From Maribacter orientalis (lineage in GTDB: Bacteria; Bacteroidota; Bacteroidia; Flavobacteriales; Flavobacteriaceae), in the NCBI RefSeq assembly GCF_900109345.1, contig NZ_FNZN01000001.1, forward strand, positions 379,883 through 443,882: a stretch of DNA of 64,000 nt, read 5' to 3'. How positions within the stretch are numbered: position 1 is the stretch's first letter; the number at the start of each line of letters is the position of its first letter. The notes under the pieces were generated by a model that made no database searches, was not told the origin of the DNA, and saw nothing but the letters and a program-made list of their open reading frames with translations. This document shows, piece by piece, positions 54,767 through 63,862 of the stretch. Made by a program: the position numbers and the translations under genes.

Positions 54767-55051
54767 ATGGAATCAAATTTCACAAACGACCAGAATTATA
54801 AATATCAAGAAGCAAAAAAAAAGGTAAATGCAATAAAGGGCTTCTACGGAAATGCAATGGCATACTGTATAGTAATACCAGTTCTAGCGTATATTAATTA
54901 TAGAACTACAGATTTTCCTTGGGCAATATTTCCTGCATTAGGTTGGGGGTTCGGCCTATTGATAAACGGTTTTTGTGCCTACGGATACAGCCCATTGTTC
55001 GGAAAGAATTGGGAAGAAAGAAAGATTAAAGAATTCATGCAAGAATCATAA
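54767..55051 (+). CDS. 2TM-domain protein 1
   Basis: 94 residues: a short charged start, YQEAKKKVNAIKGFYGNAMA, two membrane helices joined by the hairpin INYRTTDFPWAIFPALGWGF, and the amphipathic end FGKNWEERKIKEFMQES. The protein is nearly the same as the last 85 residues of the kinase at 52704, so it may pair with it by domain mimicry. A run of nine A bases early in the gene is a possible slippage site. Confidence 0.88.
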   Translation: MESNFTNDQNYKYQEAKKKVNAIKGFYGNAMAYCIVIPVLAYINYRTTDFPWAIFPALGWGFGLLINGFCAYGYSPLFGKNWEERKIKEFMQES

Positions 55052-55069
55052 CCTATTAAACTGAAGATC

Positions 55070-55360
55070 ATGGATAACACGAAATATTTAAAAGCACGAG
55101 AGCGAGTAAACGAAATTAAGATTTTTTACGGAAAGGTATCATCGGCACTATTTACCATTGCTATTGTTGCCTCTATAAACTATTATCTAAATGAATGGCA
55201 GTCTCCTTGGTTTCTGTGGGTAGTATTCGGATTAGGAATCAGTTTATTTATAAAAGCAAATAAAATCTTTAACTTGAATCCGTTTATGAACCGGGATTGG
55301 GAAGAGCGAAAGATTCAAGAATTTATGAAACAAGAAGAAAATACAAAACGATGGAGTTAA
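55070..55360 (+). CDS. 2TM-domain protein 2
   Basis: 96 residues with the same layout (YLKARERVNEIKIFYGKVSS, two helices, NRDWEERKIQEFMKQEE) but a more divergent hairpin (EWQSPWFLWVVFGLG). It starts 18 bases after gene 1 and overlaps gene 3 by ten bases (the codons CGATGGAGTTAA hold the next start), so translation is coupled. The 2TM family has no known function. Confidence 0.88.
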   Translation: MDNTKYLKARERVNEIKIFYGKVSSALFTIAIVASINYYLNEWQSPWFLWVVFGLGISLFIKANKIFNLNPFMNRDWEERKIQEFMKQEENTKRWS

Positions 55361-55689
55361 ACGAATTTGAACAATCAGATAAATTAGCTAGAGCACAAAA
55401 GCAAGTAAAAGAACTAAAGGGATTCTATATTCACCTTTTAGTCTATATATTGGTGAACGCTTTCATATGCACGGTTACCACTATGGCAAGAATGAGTAGC
55501 GGTGAATCTTTCAGCGAGGCATTTTTTAACTTAGGAACGCTGTCAACTCCTTTTTTCTGGGGAATAGGTTTGGCGTTCCACGCGGCAAAAGTGTTTAATT
55601 ATAGTCCGTTCTTTTCAAAAGATTGGGAAGAGCGACAAATAAAGAAATACGTAGAGAAGGAAAAGGAAGAAGCTGATAAGTATAGATAA
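55351..55689 (+). CDS. 2TM-domain protein 3
   Basis: 112 residues from the ATG at 55351 (MELNEFEQSDK); the longer frame from 55297 overlaps the previous gene too far to be likely. Pattern: LARAQKQVKELKGFYIHLLV, a helix, an insert MARMSSGESFSEAFFNLGTL, a second helix, and FSKDWEERQIKKYVEKEKEE. The longer loop distinguishes it from proteins 1 and 2. Confidence 0.88.
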   Translation: MELNEFEQSDKLARAQKQVKELKGFYIHLLVYILVNAFICTVTTMARMSSGESFSEAFFNLGTLSTPFFWGIGLAFHAAKVFNYSPFFSKDWEERQIKKYVEKEKEEADKYR

Positions 55690-55690
55690 T

Positions 55691-56056
55691 ATGGAACAGA
55701 ATCAAGGCTTTGATGACCGTAAAGCGATGAAAAATAGTGTATTATCTAAATATGAAAGAGCAAAAATAAAGGTGGCCTCCATAAGGGGTTTTTACTATCA
55801 CTCCATAGTTTTTATTTTTATAAACCTCATGCTATTCATATTAAGACATAAATTCACTTTTATTCTGATTAATAAAAGTGCGCTCGGTAATCCTGAATTT
55901 TTAGAATGGATAGACTGGAATGTATTTGGTACCACCATAGTTTGGGGAATTATTCTTGCTATACATGGTATAAGAGTACTTGGCGAATTTTCGTTACGTG
56001 TAAGGATATGGGAAGAACGCCAAATTCAAAAGTATATGAATTCGAATAGCAATTAA
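55691..56056 (+). CDS. 2TM-domain protein 4
   Basis: 121 residues: YERAKIKVASIRGFYYHSIV, membrane helix, a long loop (HKFTFILINKSALGNPEFLE), membrane helix, and RIWEERQIQKYMNSNSN. It follows gene 3 after one base and precedes the LytTR regulator by 27 bases. All four stand-alone copies keep the WEER.I..(F/Y)M terminal motif, which is therefore likely to be the functional or contact surface. Confidence 0.88.
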   Translation: MEQNQGFDDRKAMKNSVLSKYERAKIKVASIRGFYYHSIVFIFINLMLFILRHKFTFILINKSALGNPEFLEWIDWNVFGTTIVWGIILAIHGIRVLGEFSLRVRIWEERQIQKYMNSNSN

Positions 56057-56083
56057 TAACGTACTGAAAGTAAAGACCAAACC

Positions 56084-56848
56084 ATGAAGACCATAATAAT
56101 TGAAGATGAAAAGCCTGCCGCTCGTAGATTGAGCAGAATGTTAGAGAGTTTAGATTTGAACGTATCTACCATGCTACACTCGGTCGAAGAGGCAATAAAC
56201 TGGTTTCAGAATAATGAGCATCCTGACCTTATCTTTTTAGATATTCAATTATCTGACGGACTCTCTTTCGAGATATTTGATGTTATCGAAGTGCATAGTG
56301 CCATTATATTTACCACTGCTTTTGATGAATATGCCTTACAGGCCTTTAAATTAAATAGTATTGATTATCTATTAAAACCGATAGATGATGAAGATTTAGA
56401 GCAAGCGGTACATAAATATCAAACACGATTTAAATCGAAGACAGAACCCAATAAGATAGCTCTAGATTTTGAGGACATTAAAAAATTATTGGTAAATCCC
56501 TTAGAGCGTGAATACAAAAAACGTTTTACAGCTAAAGTGGGGCAACATATAAAAATTATTAACTCTGAGGATGTGGAATGTTTCTACAGTGAAAATAAAG
56601 GGACCTATGCCGCTACAAAAGACGGACGAGATTATTTGTTGGATACTACCTTAGAGCAACTTGAAGGTGAGTTAAAACCACAGGTGTTTTTTAGGGTAAG
56701 TAGAAAGTTTTTTGTCAATATCGATTATATAAAAGACATTATTTCTTATACAAATTCAAGACTTCAAATTAAACTAAATAATAACCCACAGCTTGAGATA
56801 ATCGTAAGTAGGGAAAAGGTGAAAGACTTTAAGCTTTGGTTAGAGTAG
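56084..56848 (+). CDS. LytTR-family response regulator
   Basis: 254 residues: receiver with the acidic pair in IIEDEKPAARRL, phosphoacceptor Asp in LIFLDIQLSDG, Thr in FTTAFDEYALQAF and Lys in YLLKPIDDED, then a LytTR DNA-binding domain from about 145 (FTAKVGQHIKIINSEDVECF, FFRVSRKFFVNIDYI). This is the standard LytR/AlgR-type partner of LytS kinases. It ends the 2TM run and presumably receives phosphate from the kinase at its start. Confidence 0.95.
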   Translation: MKTIIIEDEKPAARRLSRMLESLDLNVSTMLHSVEEAINWFQNNEHPDLIFLDIQLSDGLSFEIFDVIEVHSAIIFTTAFDEYALQAFKLNSIDYLLKPIDDEDLEQAVHKYQTRFKSKTEPNKIALDFEDIKKLLVNPLEREYKKRFTAKVGQHIKIINSEDVECFYSENKGTYAATKDGRDYLLDTTLEQLEGELKPQVFFRVSRKFFVNIDYIKDIISYTNSRLQIKLNNNPQLEIIVSREKVKDFKLWLE

Positions 56849-56876
56849 TTTACTTAAATTTTTGTAAATCCATAAG

Positions 56877-58082
56877 TTAATCATCTATTGACTTTTCTTC
56901 TACATCAATTCTGTTTTCATCAAAAGCAGAAGGCAGTAACTTAGGAATAAGTTTAATGAAAATCGGAAGCAAAATTGCGCCACCAGGTAATATAAAAATA
57001 GCCAAAGAGGGTATACTTTTAAAAATATCTATTAGTTGATTTTGTACTTTTTTCTTTTCATCTCGGCTAAGGTCTCTTACGGTAGATTTTGATAATAAAG
57101 CGACCAATTCTGCACTTTGGGAAAGCTCTTTATGTAAACGCTTGCTGTTTCTTAAAATTAATTTTTTTACAATTTTTCCCATGCTATCGTAAAATTGATG
57201 GGCAAGGTTCTTTTCCTTTAAGTAGGGTATGGTATCAAGGTTTTGCCTAAAGAATTCTGTAACATGCATTATAGATTCAGAAATAAGGTGATTTTCAATT
57301 CCTAAATCCTTACCAATCCCAAATATAAATTCAGACTCCGTATAATCTAACGAGTGATCTTCCCAAACGGTCAAACAGGCCATATCTAATAGATATCTAT
57401 TCTCCCAGGTTTCTTTATTTGCTAGTAACCTATCTCGATAAGAACCATCAAAGGTGTTATCTGCACAATTTATATAAGTCAATGATGAAGCCAATAATTG
57501 AGAAAGCTTATTGTCTTTTCTATTTTGTTCTTTCGAACTAAGTGCGTGATATGTTATATTTATAGCTAAATATTCAATTTCCTCAGCCTTAGTTTTTAGG
57601 TCCTCAATATTATTTAGGTACCGTTTAAAAAGTAATACATCTACAAATAATAAGGAGTTGGTTATAAGGCTATTAAAAGTTTTGCTGAAAATATTATCTT
57701 CAATATAAATTCGAGAGGCCATTAACTTTTCTAGCTTGGCTGAAGTTTTTTTACCAGTAAAAAGTTTACCGAAAAATCCAGAAGTATCAATTTTTAAAAC
57801 TTCATAGAACTTATAAACCTGCTCTATAAAGTCATTAAAATCACCTCCATCTTTTAGCAGATATGTAAAATAAAGAGCATTAAGCAAATTGATTTTTGCC
57901 TTTTCATCTTCAGACAAAATATGTTCAGGATGTATAAAGTCTGGAATTCCAGAATTTAATCCGTACACGAACCCACTCTTTTTCAGTGTATTATACAAGG
58001 CGTCAAAATCGGGGAAAGCATTTTGGTGTTTTTGAACGACCGAGCCATACTTTTCTATCCAACCAGAGGCAGACGGGTTCAT
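56877..58082 (-). CDS. LETM1-related biofilm-associated protein
   Basis: 401 residues without signal peptide. The C-terminal helical region RDEKKKVQNQLIDIFKSIPS, LAIFILPGGAILLPIFIKLI, PKLLPSAFDENR has the LETM1-like membrane-insert motif (FI.PGG..LLP...K..P.LLPS.F), and the long N-terminal part is helical and charged. Proteins of this kind in Bacteroidota were linked to biofilm formation; a role in ion or envelope homeostasis is inferred from mitochondrial LETM1. It converges with the LytTR gene and has a -7 box just before the start. Confidence 0.85.
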   Translation of the reverse strand: MNPSASGWIEKYGSVVQKHQNAFPDFDALYNTLKKSGFVYGLNSGIPDFIHPEHILSEDEKAKINLLNALYFTYLLKDGGDFNDFIEQVYKFYEVLKIDTSGFFGKLFTGKKTSAKLEKLMASRIYIEDNIFSKTFNSLITNSLLFVDVLLFKRYLNNIEDLKTKAEEIEYLAINITYHALSSKEQNRKDNKLSQLLASSLTYINCADNTFDGSYRDRLLANKETWENRYLLDMACLTVWEDHSLDYTESEFIFGIGKDLGIENHLISESIMHVTEFFRQNLDTIPYLKEKNLAHQFYDSMGKIVKKLILRNSKRLHKELSQSAELVALLSKSTVRDLSRDEKKKVQNQLIDIFKSIPSLAIFILPGGAILLPIFIKLIPKLLPSAFDENRIDVEEKSIDD

Positions 58083-58103
58083 ATCTAAATAAGTTTATGT
58101 CTG

Positions 58104-58111
58104 CAAAGTTA
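58104..58111 (-). promoter_or_regulatory. -7 promoter box of the LETM1-related gene
   Basis: The minus strand reads TAACTTTG, a perfect TAnnTTTG, 22 bases before the ATG; a TTTA 19 bases farther upstream is a weak -33 candidate. Confidence 0.5.
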
Positions 58112-58298
58112 GCTAATTATTGTTTTATGCTAAACGAAATGATATGTATAAAAGGTTACTTCTACGCTAAAGAATAGTTTAACAAGAATCTTTTTATGAA
58201 AAAGGTAAAATAGTTGTTTTAATTTTTTTTGGACAAAAATGAACCTTTCGTTTTTTACTGCGTAAGTAAGGGTGATTCTAATCTAAAAAAAAAGGATA

Positions 58299-59009
58299 AT
58301 GAAAAAATCAAAATTATTTATGGGACTAGGGGCATTAGCTCTAGTAGGAGTTCTTTTAGTTGCGGCAGATCATATTGATGCGCCAGGCTCTATGGGAACA
58401 TCGGCAGATATTGCCGATTTTTATGCATTTGAACCGTCACTTGGTTCAGATAACACCGTTTTTGCGGTAGACCTTCAATCTAATGTATTGCCAGATTTGG
58501 CCTATGGTACATTCGATGAGAATGTATTGTTAGAAATCAATATCGATAAAGATGGCGATTTGGTAGAAGATTTGGTAATACAAGCGATACCTAGAGATGG
58601 TAAAATGTATTTCTTTGGTCCGGTTGCACCAAACGAAACAGGTTTGAACGGAACCGTAATGGTTGATTCACCATTAGGTTCGGTAGATATATCTGCTGAA
58701 ACAGCGATTGTTGAAACAACAACAAACGGAGTGTCTATTTTTGCAGGTCCACGACAAGATGCTTTTTACTTCGACTTCTTTCAATTTAACGCTGTAATTG
58801 GTGGTGAAGCTCCATTGGGTTTTAAACCAGCGGGTGATCCTTCTACTACTGACGATGATGATACGACTGCTGTAGATACTTTCGATGGTGCTAACACCAT
58901 GTCTATTGTTATTGAAATTCCAAACAGTCTATTAGGAGAAACAACTGCAGTAAACGTTTTGCAATTACCGGTGTACAAAACTTGGGTAACTACAAATGTT
59001 AAACAATAA
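58299..59009 (+). CDS. DUF4331-family secreted protein 1
   Basis: 236 residues: signal peptide ending near LVAAD, then ADHIDAPGSMGTSADIADFYAFE, the DUF4331 opening (DH.DaP.......DiaDfYaF). The rest is beta-rich, with FAGPRQDAFYFDFFQFNAV typical of the family. These proteins sit in the periplasm or on the surface; their role is unknown, though many occur beside related proteins and TPR lipoproteins, as here. It is followed after 22 bases by a related gene. Confidence 0.88.
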   Translation: MKKSKLFMGLGALALVGVLLVAADHIDAPGSMGTSADIADFYAFEPSLGSDNTVFAVDLQSNVLPDLAYGTFDENVLLEINIDKDGDLVEDLVIQAIPRDGKMYFFGPVAPNETGLNGTVMVDSPLGSVDISAETAIVETTTNGVSIFAGPRQDAFYFDFFQFNAVIGGEAPLGFKPAGDPSTTDDDDTTAVDTFDGANTMSIVIEIPNSLLGETTAVNVLQLPVYKTWVTTNVKQ

Positions 59010-59031
59010 TAACCTTATAAAAATAACTAAG

Positions 59032-59826
59032 ATGAAATTTAAAAATATAAAATATACATTTTTATCACTTTGTGCAATAGCCGCTTTAGCTTCTTGTGAC
59101 AACGACGATGATAATATGCCAATAGTAATGACACCTACTTGTAATGACGGAATAATGAACGGTGATGAAACTGGTATTGATTGTGGAGGTACTTGTACGC
59201 CATGTGAAGATGCTATGCAACCTACAATGCCTGATTTTACGGGAACATATGCACAAGTTGATTTTATGGGCAGACCAGGTATCAATACAGTATTGAGTGC
59301 AGACGGAGATATCAAAAATTCTCACAACATGTCAATTCCTTCTGAAATGCAGGCAACTTTTCAAGCTGCTTTTGAAGCTAGATTAGAAGCATATCATGAT
59401 GTTTACGCAACTATTTTAGGAGCCGATCCTGCTGCAGTAAACTTTGAGCCAAATATTTTGGGAGATATATTAAATGGTCCTACTGATGACGGTTATACGA
59501 ATAACCCTGTAACAGCAACTGTTTTAACTACAGTTTTATCTAATGACGTTCTAGAAGTTGCTCCAAACTTACCTACTACTTATTTCAATGGCGGTAGTGG
59601 TGCTCCAAATTACGATGGTGCAGTTGGTTTAACAGGAAGAACTCCCCAAGATGATGTTATTGATGTTTCATTGATATTGTTATTCGGTGGTGGCGATGGT
59701 GCTAGATTTAGCGGTCAAGATACCGATAATGATGGTATGGCAGATTTACCAAGATTAACCTCAGATGGCGTTGGGCTAACCGCTACTGTAGGCACTACGT
59801 TTCCATACTTGGGTTCACCAGAATAA
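59032..59826 (+). CDS. DUF4331-related lipoprotein 2
   Basis: 264 residues from ATG 59032 (a frame from 58996 would begin inside the previous gene). Lipobox LASC, an acidic stretch, a short cysteine module (TCNDGIMNGDETGIDCGGTC), then a domain related to the second half of DUF4331 proteins with FMGRPGINTVLS and DDVIDVSLILLFGGGDGARF. The Cys module (C.DGI.NGDETGIDCGG.C..C) is common in Bacteroidota surface proteins. Together with gene 1 it may represent a DUF4331 protein split over two genes, or two subunits. Confidence 0.85.
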   Translation: MKFKNIKYTFLSLCAIAALASCDNDDDNMPIVMTPTCNDGIMNGDETGIDCGGTCTPCEDAMQPTMPDFTGTYAQVDFMGRPGINTVLSADGDIKNSHNMSIPSEMQATFQAAFEARLEAYHDVYATILGADPAAVNFEPNILGDILNGPTDDGYTNNPVTATVLTTVLSNDVLEVAPNLPTTYFNGGSGAPNYDGAVGLTGRTPQDDVIDVSLILLFGGGDGARFSGQDTDNDGMADLPRLTSDGVGLTATVGTTFPYLGSPE

Positions 59827-59904
59827 GAAGTTGCCTTCACCTTACAGATTTTAATTAATTGGTAAGACTGGCACACCCTAATTGCTTATGAAAGAGAAGG
59901 GCTA

Positions 59905-59932
59905 GGGGAGTTGAAAAGCTCCCCTTTTTTTA
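59905..59932 (+). terminator. Rho-independent terminator after the DUF4331 pair
   Basis: GGGGAGTT-GAAA-AGCTCCCC hairpin (six G/C-rich pairs plus two) followed by eight T. The TPR lipoprotein gene starts only 25 bases later, so this is probably an internal, partial terminator that lowers its expression. Confidence 0.85.
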
Positions 59933-59956
59933 ACAATCCGATTAAAACAAAACCTA

Positions 59957-61234
59957 ATGAAATTAATAAAGCTATTCATAGTATTGATACTTGTATCCTC
60001 TTGTGGTACAAAGAATCAGGACACAGTTGCTCAAAAAAATGATTATGACAAGTATTTGGTTTCTAAAGAAGTAGAAACATCATCGAAGTATTTTGAACTT
60101 TGGAATTCTAAAATTAGACCCGATAGCATGCAGCTTACCAGTTTTGGTATCGTGGGCGGTGAATACAATCGATATTTCCAACAAACCGGGAATATTGGGT
60201 TTTTAAAAAAAGCTGAAAAGAGTCTTAAAAAAGCCGTCGATATAGCCAATATCGGTAAGCCTGGTTATTATAGGGCATTGGCAAGAAATTATATTTCACA
60301 GCACCGCTTTAGAGAAGCGTTGAAGTTAGCGGATTCTGCCGCTACCATAGGAGGAGATAAGAGTGAAACACAAAGCTTGTATTTTGATGTTCATATGGAG
60401 CTGGGTAACTATCAACTGGCAGAAAAATATCTGGATAGTTTAAAAAATATGTCCGATTTCGGTTATATGATACGTTTAGCGAAATGGAATGATTATAAAG
60501 GTGATTTAGACACCACCATAAATTTTATGGAAAGGGCTAGGGCGAAGGCTGAATCAGCAAAAAATAGGGAGTTGATGTTATGGAGTTATACCAATTTAGG
60601 CGATTATTATGGCCATGCAGGTAGAATACAAGATTCATACAATCAATATTTAAAAGCTTTAGAAATTGATGCGGATAATGCCTATGCTAAAAAAGGTATT
60701 GCTTGGATCGTATTTTCAAATGATAAGAATGCGGTTGAAGCTATTCGAATACTTGATTCAGTAACCAAAACATATAACGCGCCAGACTACTTTTTACTCA
60801 AAGCTGAAATAGCAGATTATATGGGTGATGATTTACTTCGCACAAAAAATTTAGACCAATATTTTGCGAGGGTAAATAACGAAATGTACGGTGATATGTA
60901 TAATGCGTACAATTTGGGATTATATATAGATGAAACTAAGCAGTTCGATAAGGCTATATTATTGGCTCAAACAGAGGTTAATAATAGACCTACACCAGAA
61001 TCATATAGCTGGTTAGGATATAGTTATCTGAAGAATGGAGAACTTAATAAAGCGGTTGAAGTGATGGATGACCATGTTTATGGCAAAACATTCGAACCTG
61101 CATTATTATTCCAAGCTGCTGAAGTGTATAAGGCCAATGGTGAAGAGGAAAAAGTTGCAGCGCTAAAAGGAGAATTAATAGGTGCCCTTTATGAATTAGG
61201 GCCCAATATGGAAAAGCAAGTCCATGATCTGTAA
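59957..61234 (+). CDS. TPR lipoprotein
   Basis: 425 residues: lipobox VSSC, then TPR-type repeats along the whole length (for example GYYRALARNYISQHRFREAL, YTNLGDYYGHAGRIQDSYNQ and SYLKNGELNKAVEVMDDHVY). Similar TPR lipoproteins stand next to DUF4331 genes, where they are thought to assist in localisation or binding. The gene follows the attenuating terminator and belongs to the same unit by orientation. Confidence 0.88.
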   Translation: MKLIKLFIVLILVSSCGTKNQDTVAQKNDYDKYLVSKEVETSSKYFELWNSKIRPDSMQLTSFGIVGGEYNRYFQQTGNIGFLKKAEKSLKKAVDIANIGKPGYYRALARNYISQHRFREALKLADSAATIGGDKSETQSLYFDVHMELGNYQLAEKYLDSLKNMSDFGYMIRLAKWNDYKGDLDTTINFMERARAKAESAKNRELMLWSYTNLGDYYGHAGRIQDSYNQYLKALEIDADNAYAKKGIAWIVFSNDKNAVEAIRILDSVTKTYNAPDYFLLKAEIADYMGDDLLRTKNLDQYFARVNNEMYGDMYNAYNLGLYIDETKQFDKAILLAQTEVNNRPTPESYSWLGYSYLKNGELNKAVEVMDDHVYGKTFEPALLFQAAEVYKANGEEEKVAALKGELIGALYELGPNMEKQVHDL

Positions 61235-61290
61235 TTGATTGCCCAATTATTTTCATTTCTGGTTTGTTTTAGGTTGGATTGTTTTTTTTC

Positions 61291-61316
61291 AGCGCCACGG
61301 TTTTTATCGTGGCGTT
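61291..61316. terminator. Rho-independent terminator after the TPR lipoprotein
   Basis: CGCCACG at 61293-61299 and CGTGGCG at 61308-61314 form a perfect stem with an 8-base loop, followed by TTGTTATTTTT; T-rich sequence on the other side makes it work in both directions. Confidence 0.85.
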
Positions 61317-61462
61317 GTTATTTTTAGGTATTTCATCGAAAATTTAACGTTTTTTATGATTTGTTTAGATGAAATACATATATTTATCGACCAAATACAT
61401 TTAAAATGCCCCAGCATCTTAAATTATTGAACCAAAAGTAACCAAGTAAACTAATTAGTGTT

Positions 61463-61579
61463 ATGGAATACCTACTCTTTACATTATGGATTAGCTTAAT
61501 GATTGTATTAGTTGGCAAAGCAGTTTTTGCCTATAGATCACTACAAAGAACACTCCACAGAACAAATAGTTCTATTTAA
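61463..61579 (+). CDS. Small membrane protein (38 residues)
   Basis: An ATG at 61463 opens a 38-codon frame: MEYLLFTLWISLMIVLVGKA gives one membrane helix, followed by a basic tail with FAYRSLQRTLHR. Its stop overlaps the stop of the convergent MMPL gene by four bases. The clean hydrophobic-then-basic pattern supports a real single-span peptide, but no homologue comes to mind. Confidence 0.45.
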   Translation: MEYLLFTLWISLMIVLVGKAVFAYRSLQRTLHRTNSSI

Positions 61580-63819
61580 ATCAATTTTCTTAGCAGTACA
61601 GGTAGTAAGAGTAAATCAAGTATTAATGCTGTTACCAAAGTTACGCTTATTATCAACCCTATTGTAATGCTAGGTTGGTGAATAGAAAATAGCATAACCA
61701 TGAATCCAAAAAATAGGATAATAGTAGTTATCACCAAAGCTCTACCGGTTTGAGCAAAAGTTTTTTCAAGGGCAGCCTCTTTATCCAAGCCTTGAGTAAT
61801 ACCTAATTTATACTTTCCTAAAAAATGTATAGTATCGTCAACAGCGATTCCAAATACGATTGCGAACACTACAGATAATGAAGCTTCTAAAGGTATTCCC
61901 AAAAATCCTAAAATTCCTCCTGCAAATAGAATAGGTAGAACATTCGGTACAAGAGAAATTAAAAAGATTTTAATATCACGAAAAACAAATGCCATAATTA
62001 CTCCAATCAATAATAGACCATACAACAGACCTTCTAACAAACTACTCCTAATATATTCTGAGTTTTTGTCTAGTAATATACTTTTACCGGTCACTTTAAC
62101 CGTAACAAGAGTAGTATCTAGATTAGTTTTTGCAAATCTGTCAATACTGTTATAAACAATTTTTAAGCTATCAGTGCCTACATCTTGTAATTTTCCATTA
62201 ATACGCGCAACGGTTTCGTCACCATTGATAAACCGAGCCAATTGTTTTCGAGCTAGTTTACGTGTATCTTTTTGATATTTTATAAATGTTACTTTGTCGT
62301 TTGGTAAAGTGAAAAATGCAGCATTATTTAAATTATTAGCTTTATTTATAATTTTATACGGCAAATTGGCTGACTGTATATTCCCGATAATTTTAATAGT
62401 TTTTAAATAGGTAAGGAGTTTTTCAATTTCCTGAGCAATCTCGAAATCAGTAACCTTATGGCCATCAGTGCTCATTACCGCAATCTCTAAAGGCCTAAAG
62501 CCAGCGTAGTTATTTTGAAAATATTCGAAATCTATAGCAATTTCACTTTTTGCTGGTAGGGTCTGTTTAAACTCGTGGTTGGTTTTTATAAGATAAATTC
62601 CAAGAAAACAGAATAACGTAAAAATCACGGTACCCCATATAATCTGATTAGGATAATTTTTAGTAAACGTATTTACCTTTAAAAGGTAGTTGACCCAATT
62701 TTCAGAAATACTTTTACGTCCGATCAATTTTTTCTCCGGTAGACTTATTAAGAGAGAACCAGTCAATAAAATTACAGTGGTGTAGGCCACTAGAACCCCA
62801 ATTGCCGCATTAATTCCGAATTCCTGAATACTTACTAGTCTAGAAGAAAGAAGAGTAACAAAACCAACGGCAGTGGTAATAGAGGTAAGTAGGGTAGTCA
62901 TACCAACCTCTTTTAGTGACGAAATAATTGCGGCATATCTAGAAATACCACTTTGTAATTTTCGAATATAACTATCGGTGAGATGAATAACATCTGAAGT
63001 ACCTACTATGAGCATTAAAACTGGGTAAAATGCGGCCATGGCATTCAGTTCTTTTCCTAAGGCAGCTAATAATCCCATAAAAAGTAATAATGACATAGCT
63101 ATCGAAAAAACTGAAATCAAAACTACGGGCATACTCCTATAAACTAATAGAAGAATAATGAAAACTAATATTGAAGCAACAATAGTAGTGGTGAGTACTT
63201 CACTTCTTTGCATTTCTACTATGGCTTCATAAAAAAACGCCCTACCTAATATATGATAATTAGTTAAGTCGTGACTTTTTAATGAAGTTCGTATCGTATG
63301 TAGTAAAACTTCAGACTGCTTATAATCTAAGTTATCTTCGGTCCGTAAAGCCAGTACCAAAGATTCTCCTTTTTCATCTATTAGGACATTAATGAAAAGG
63401 GAATCTTCTTGAATTTTATGCCAATCTTCCTGGTATTGAAGAGAGTCCTTTATATGAACTATTGGTAATGTAGTGTATCCAAAAGAAGTTTTTAAAGGGT
63501 AGGAGAGTGTCGTCAAAGAATTACTTTCTAACACATGCTCAAAATCCTTGCTTTCTTGAGAAAATGCCTGAAATTTATTAAGAAAGTCTTTCTGAAAAAC
63601 ATTCGGTTTATTCTCTACTGCAATGAGCAAAAAATTATCATCGGTTCCAAATTCTTCAACATACGAATCATAAAATGCTAAGTCAGGGTCTTCCTCTGGA
63701 AAAAATTGACTGAAATCAAATGAAAATTTCAATTCATCCAATTTTGTAGCAGAAAGTACGCCAAAAAGAACGAAAACAACTATGCATATTTTTTTTAGGG
63801 AACCTAAATTGGCCTTCAT
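61576..63819 (-). CDS. MMPL/RND-superfamily transporter
   Basis: 747 residues with twelve membrane segments in the RND pattern: one near the start, a periplasmic loop of about 170 residues, a bundle of five, a central helix, a second loop and a final bundle. Motifs of the MMPL/hopanoid-lipid-exporter branch are visible: VLMLIVGTSDVIHLTDSYIR in the first bundle and VFAIVFGIAVDDTIHFLGKY in the second, where the acidic pair conducts protons. Such single-gene exporters move lipids or hydrophobic compounds outward. No adaptor or outer membrane partner is adjacent. It is preceded by a -7 box. Confidence 0.9.
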   Translation of the reverse strand: MKANLGSLKKICIVVFVLFGVLSATKLDELKFSFDFSQFFPEEDPDLAFYDSYVEEFGTDDNFLLIAVENKPNVFQKDFLNKFQAFSQESKDFEHVLESNSLTTLSYPLKTSFGYTTLPIVHIKDSLQYQEDWHKIQEDSLFINVLIDEKGESLVLALRTEDNLDYKQSEVLLHTIRTSLKSHDLTNYHILGRAFFYEAIVEMQRSEVLTTTIVASILVFIILLLVYRSMPVVLISVFSIAMSLLLFMGLLAALGKELNAMAAFYPVLMLIVGTSDVIHLTDSYIRKLQSGISRYAAIISSLKEVGMTTLLTSITTAVGFVTLLSSRLVSIQEFGINAAIGVLVAYTTVILLTGSLLISLPEKKLIGRKSISENWVNYLLKVNTFTKNYPNQIIWGTVIFTLFCFLGIYLIKTNHEFKQTLPAKSEIAIDFEYFQNNYAGFRPLEIAVMSTDGHKVTDFEIAQEIEKLLTYLKTIKIIGNIQSANLPYKIINKANNLNNAAFFTLPNDKVTFIKYQKDTRKLARKQLARFINGDETVARINGKLQDVGTDSLKIVYNSIDRFAKTNLDTTLVTVKVTGKSILLDKNSEYIRSSLLEGLLYGLLLIGVIMAFVFRDIKIFLISLVPNVLPILFAGGILGFLGIPLEASLSVVFAIVFGIAVDDTIHFLGKYKLGITQGLDKEAALEKTFAQTGRALVITTIILFFGFMVMLFSIHQPSITIGLIISVTLVTALILDLLLLPVLLRKLI

Positions 63820-63854
63820 TTAACGGGGCGAAATCTATTTATTTATTTCAAATG

Positions 63855-63862
63855 CAAATTTA
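63855..63862 (-). promoter_or_regulatory. -7 promoter box of the MMPL transporter gene
   Basis: The minus strand reads TAAATTTG, a perfect TAnnTTTG, 36 bases before the ATG. No -33 TTG is evident. Confidence 0.5.

Noticed and set aside
54807-54822. Phase-variable A tract in 2TM gene 1
   Set aside because: Runs of nine A are common in this AT-rich DNA, and no sign of contingency control is present; noted only as a possibility in the feature.
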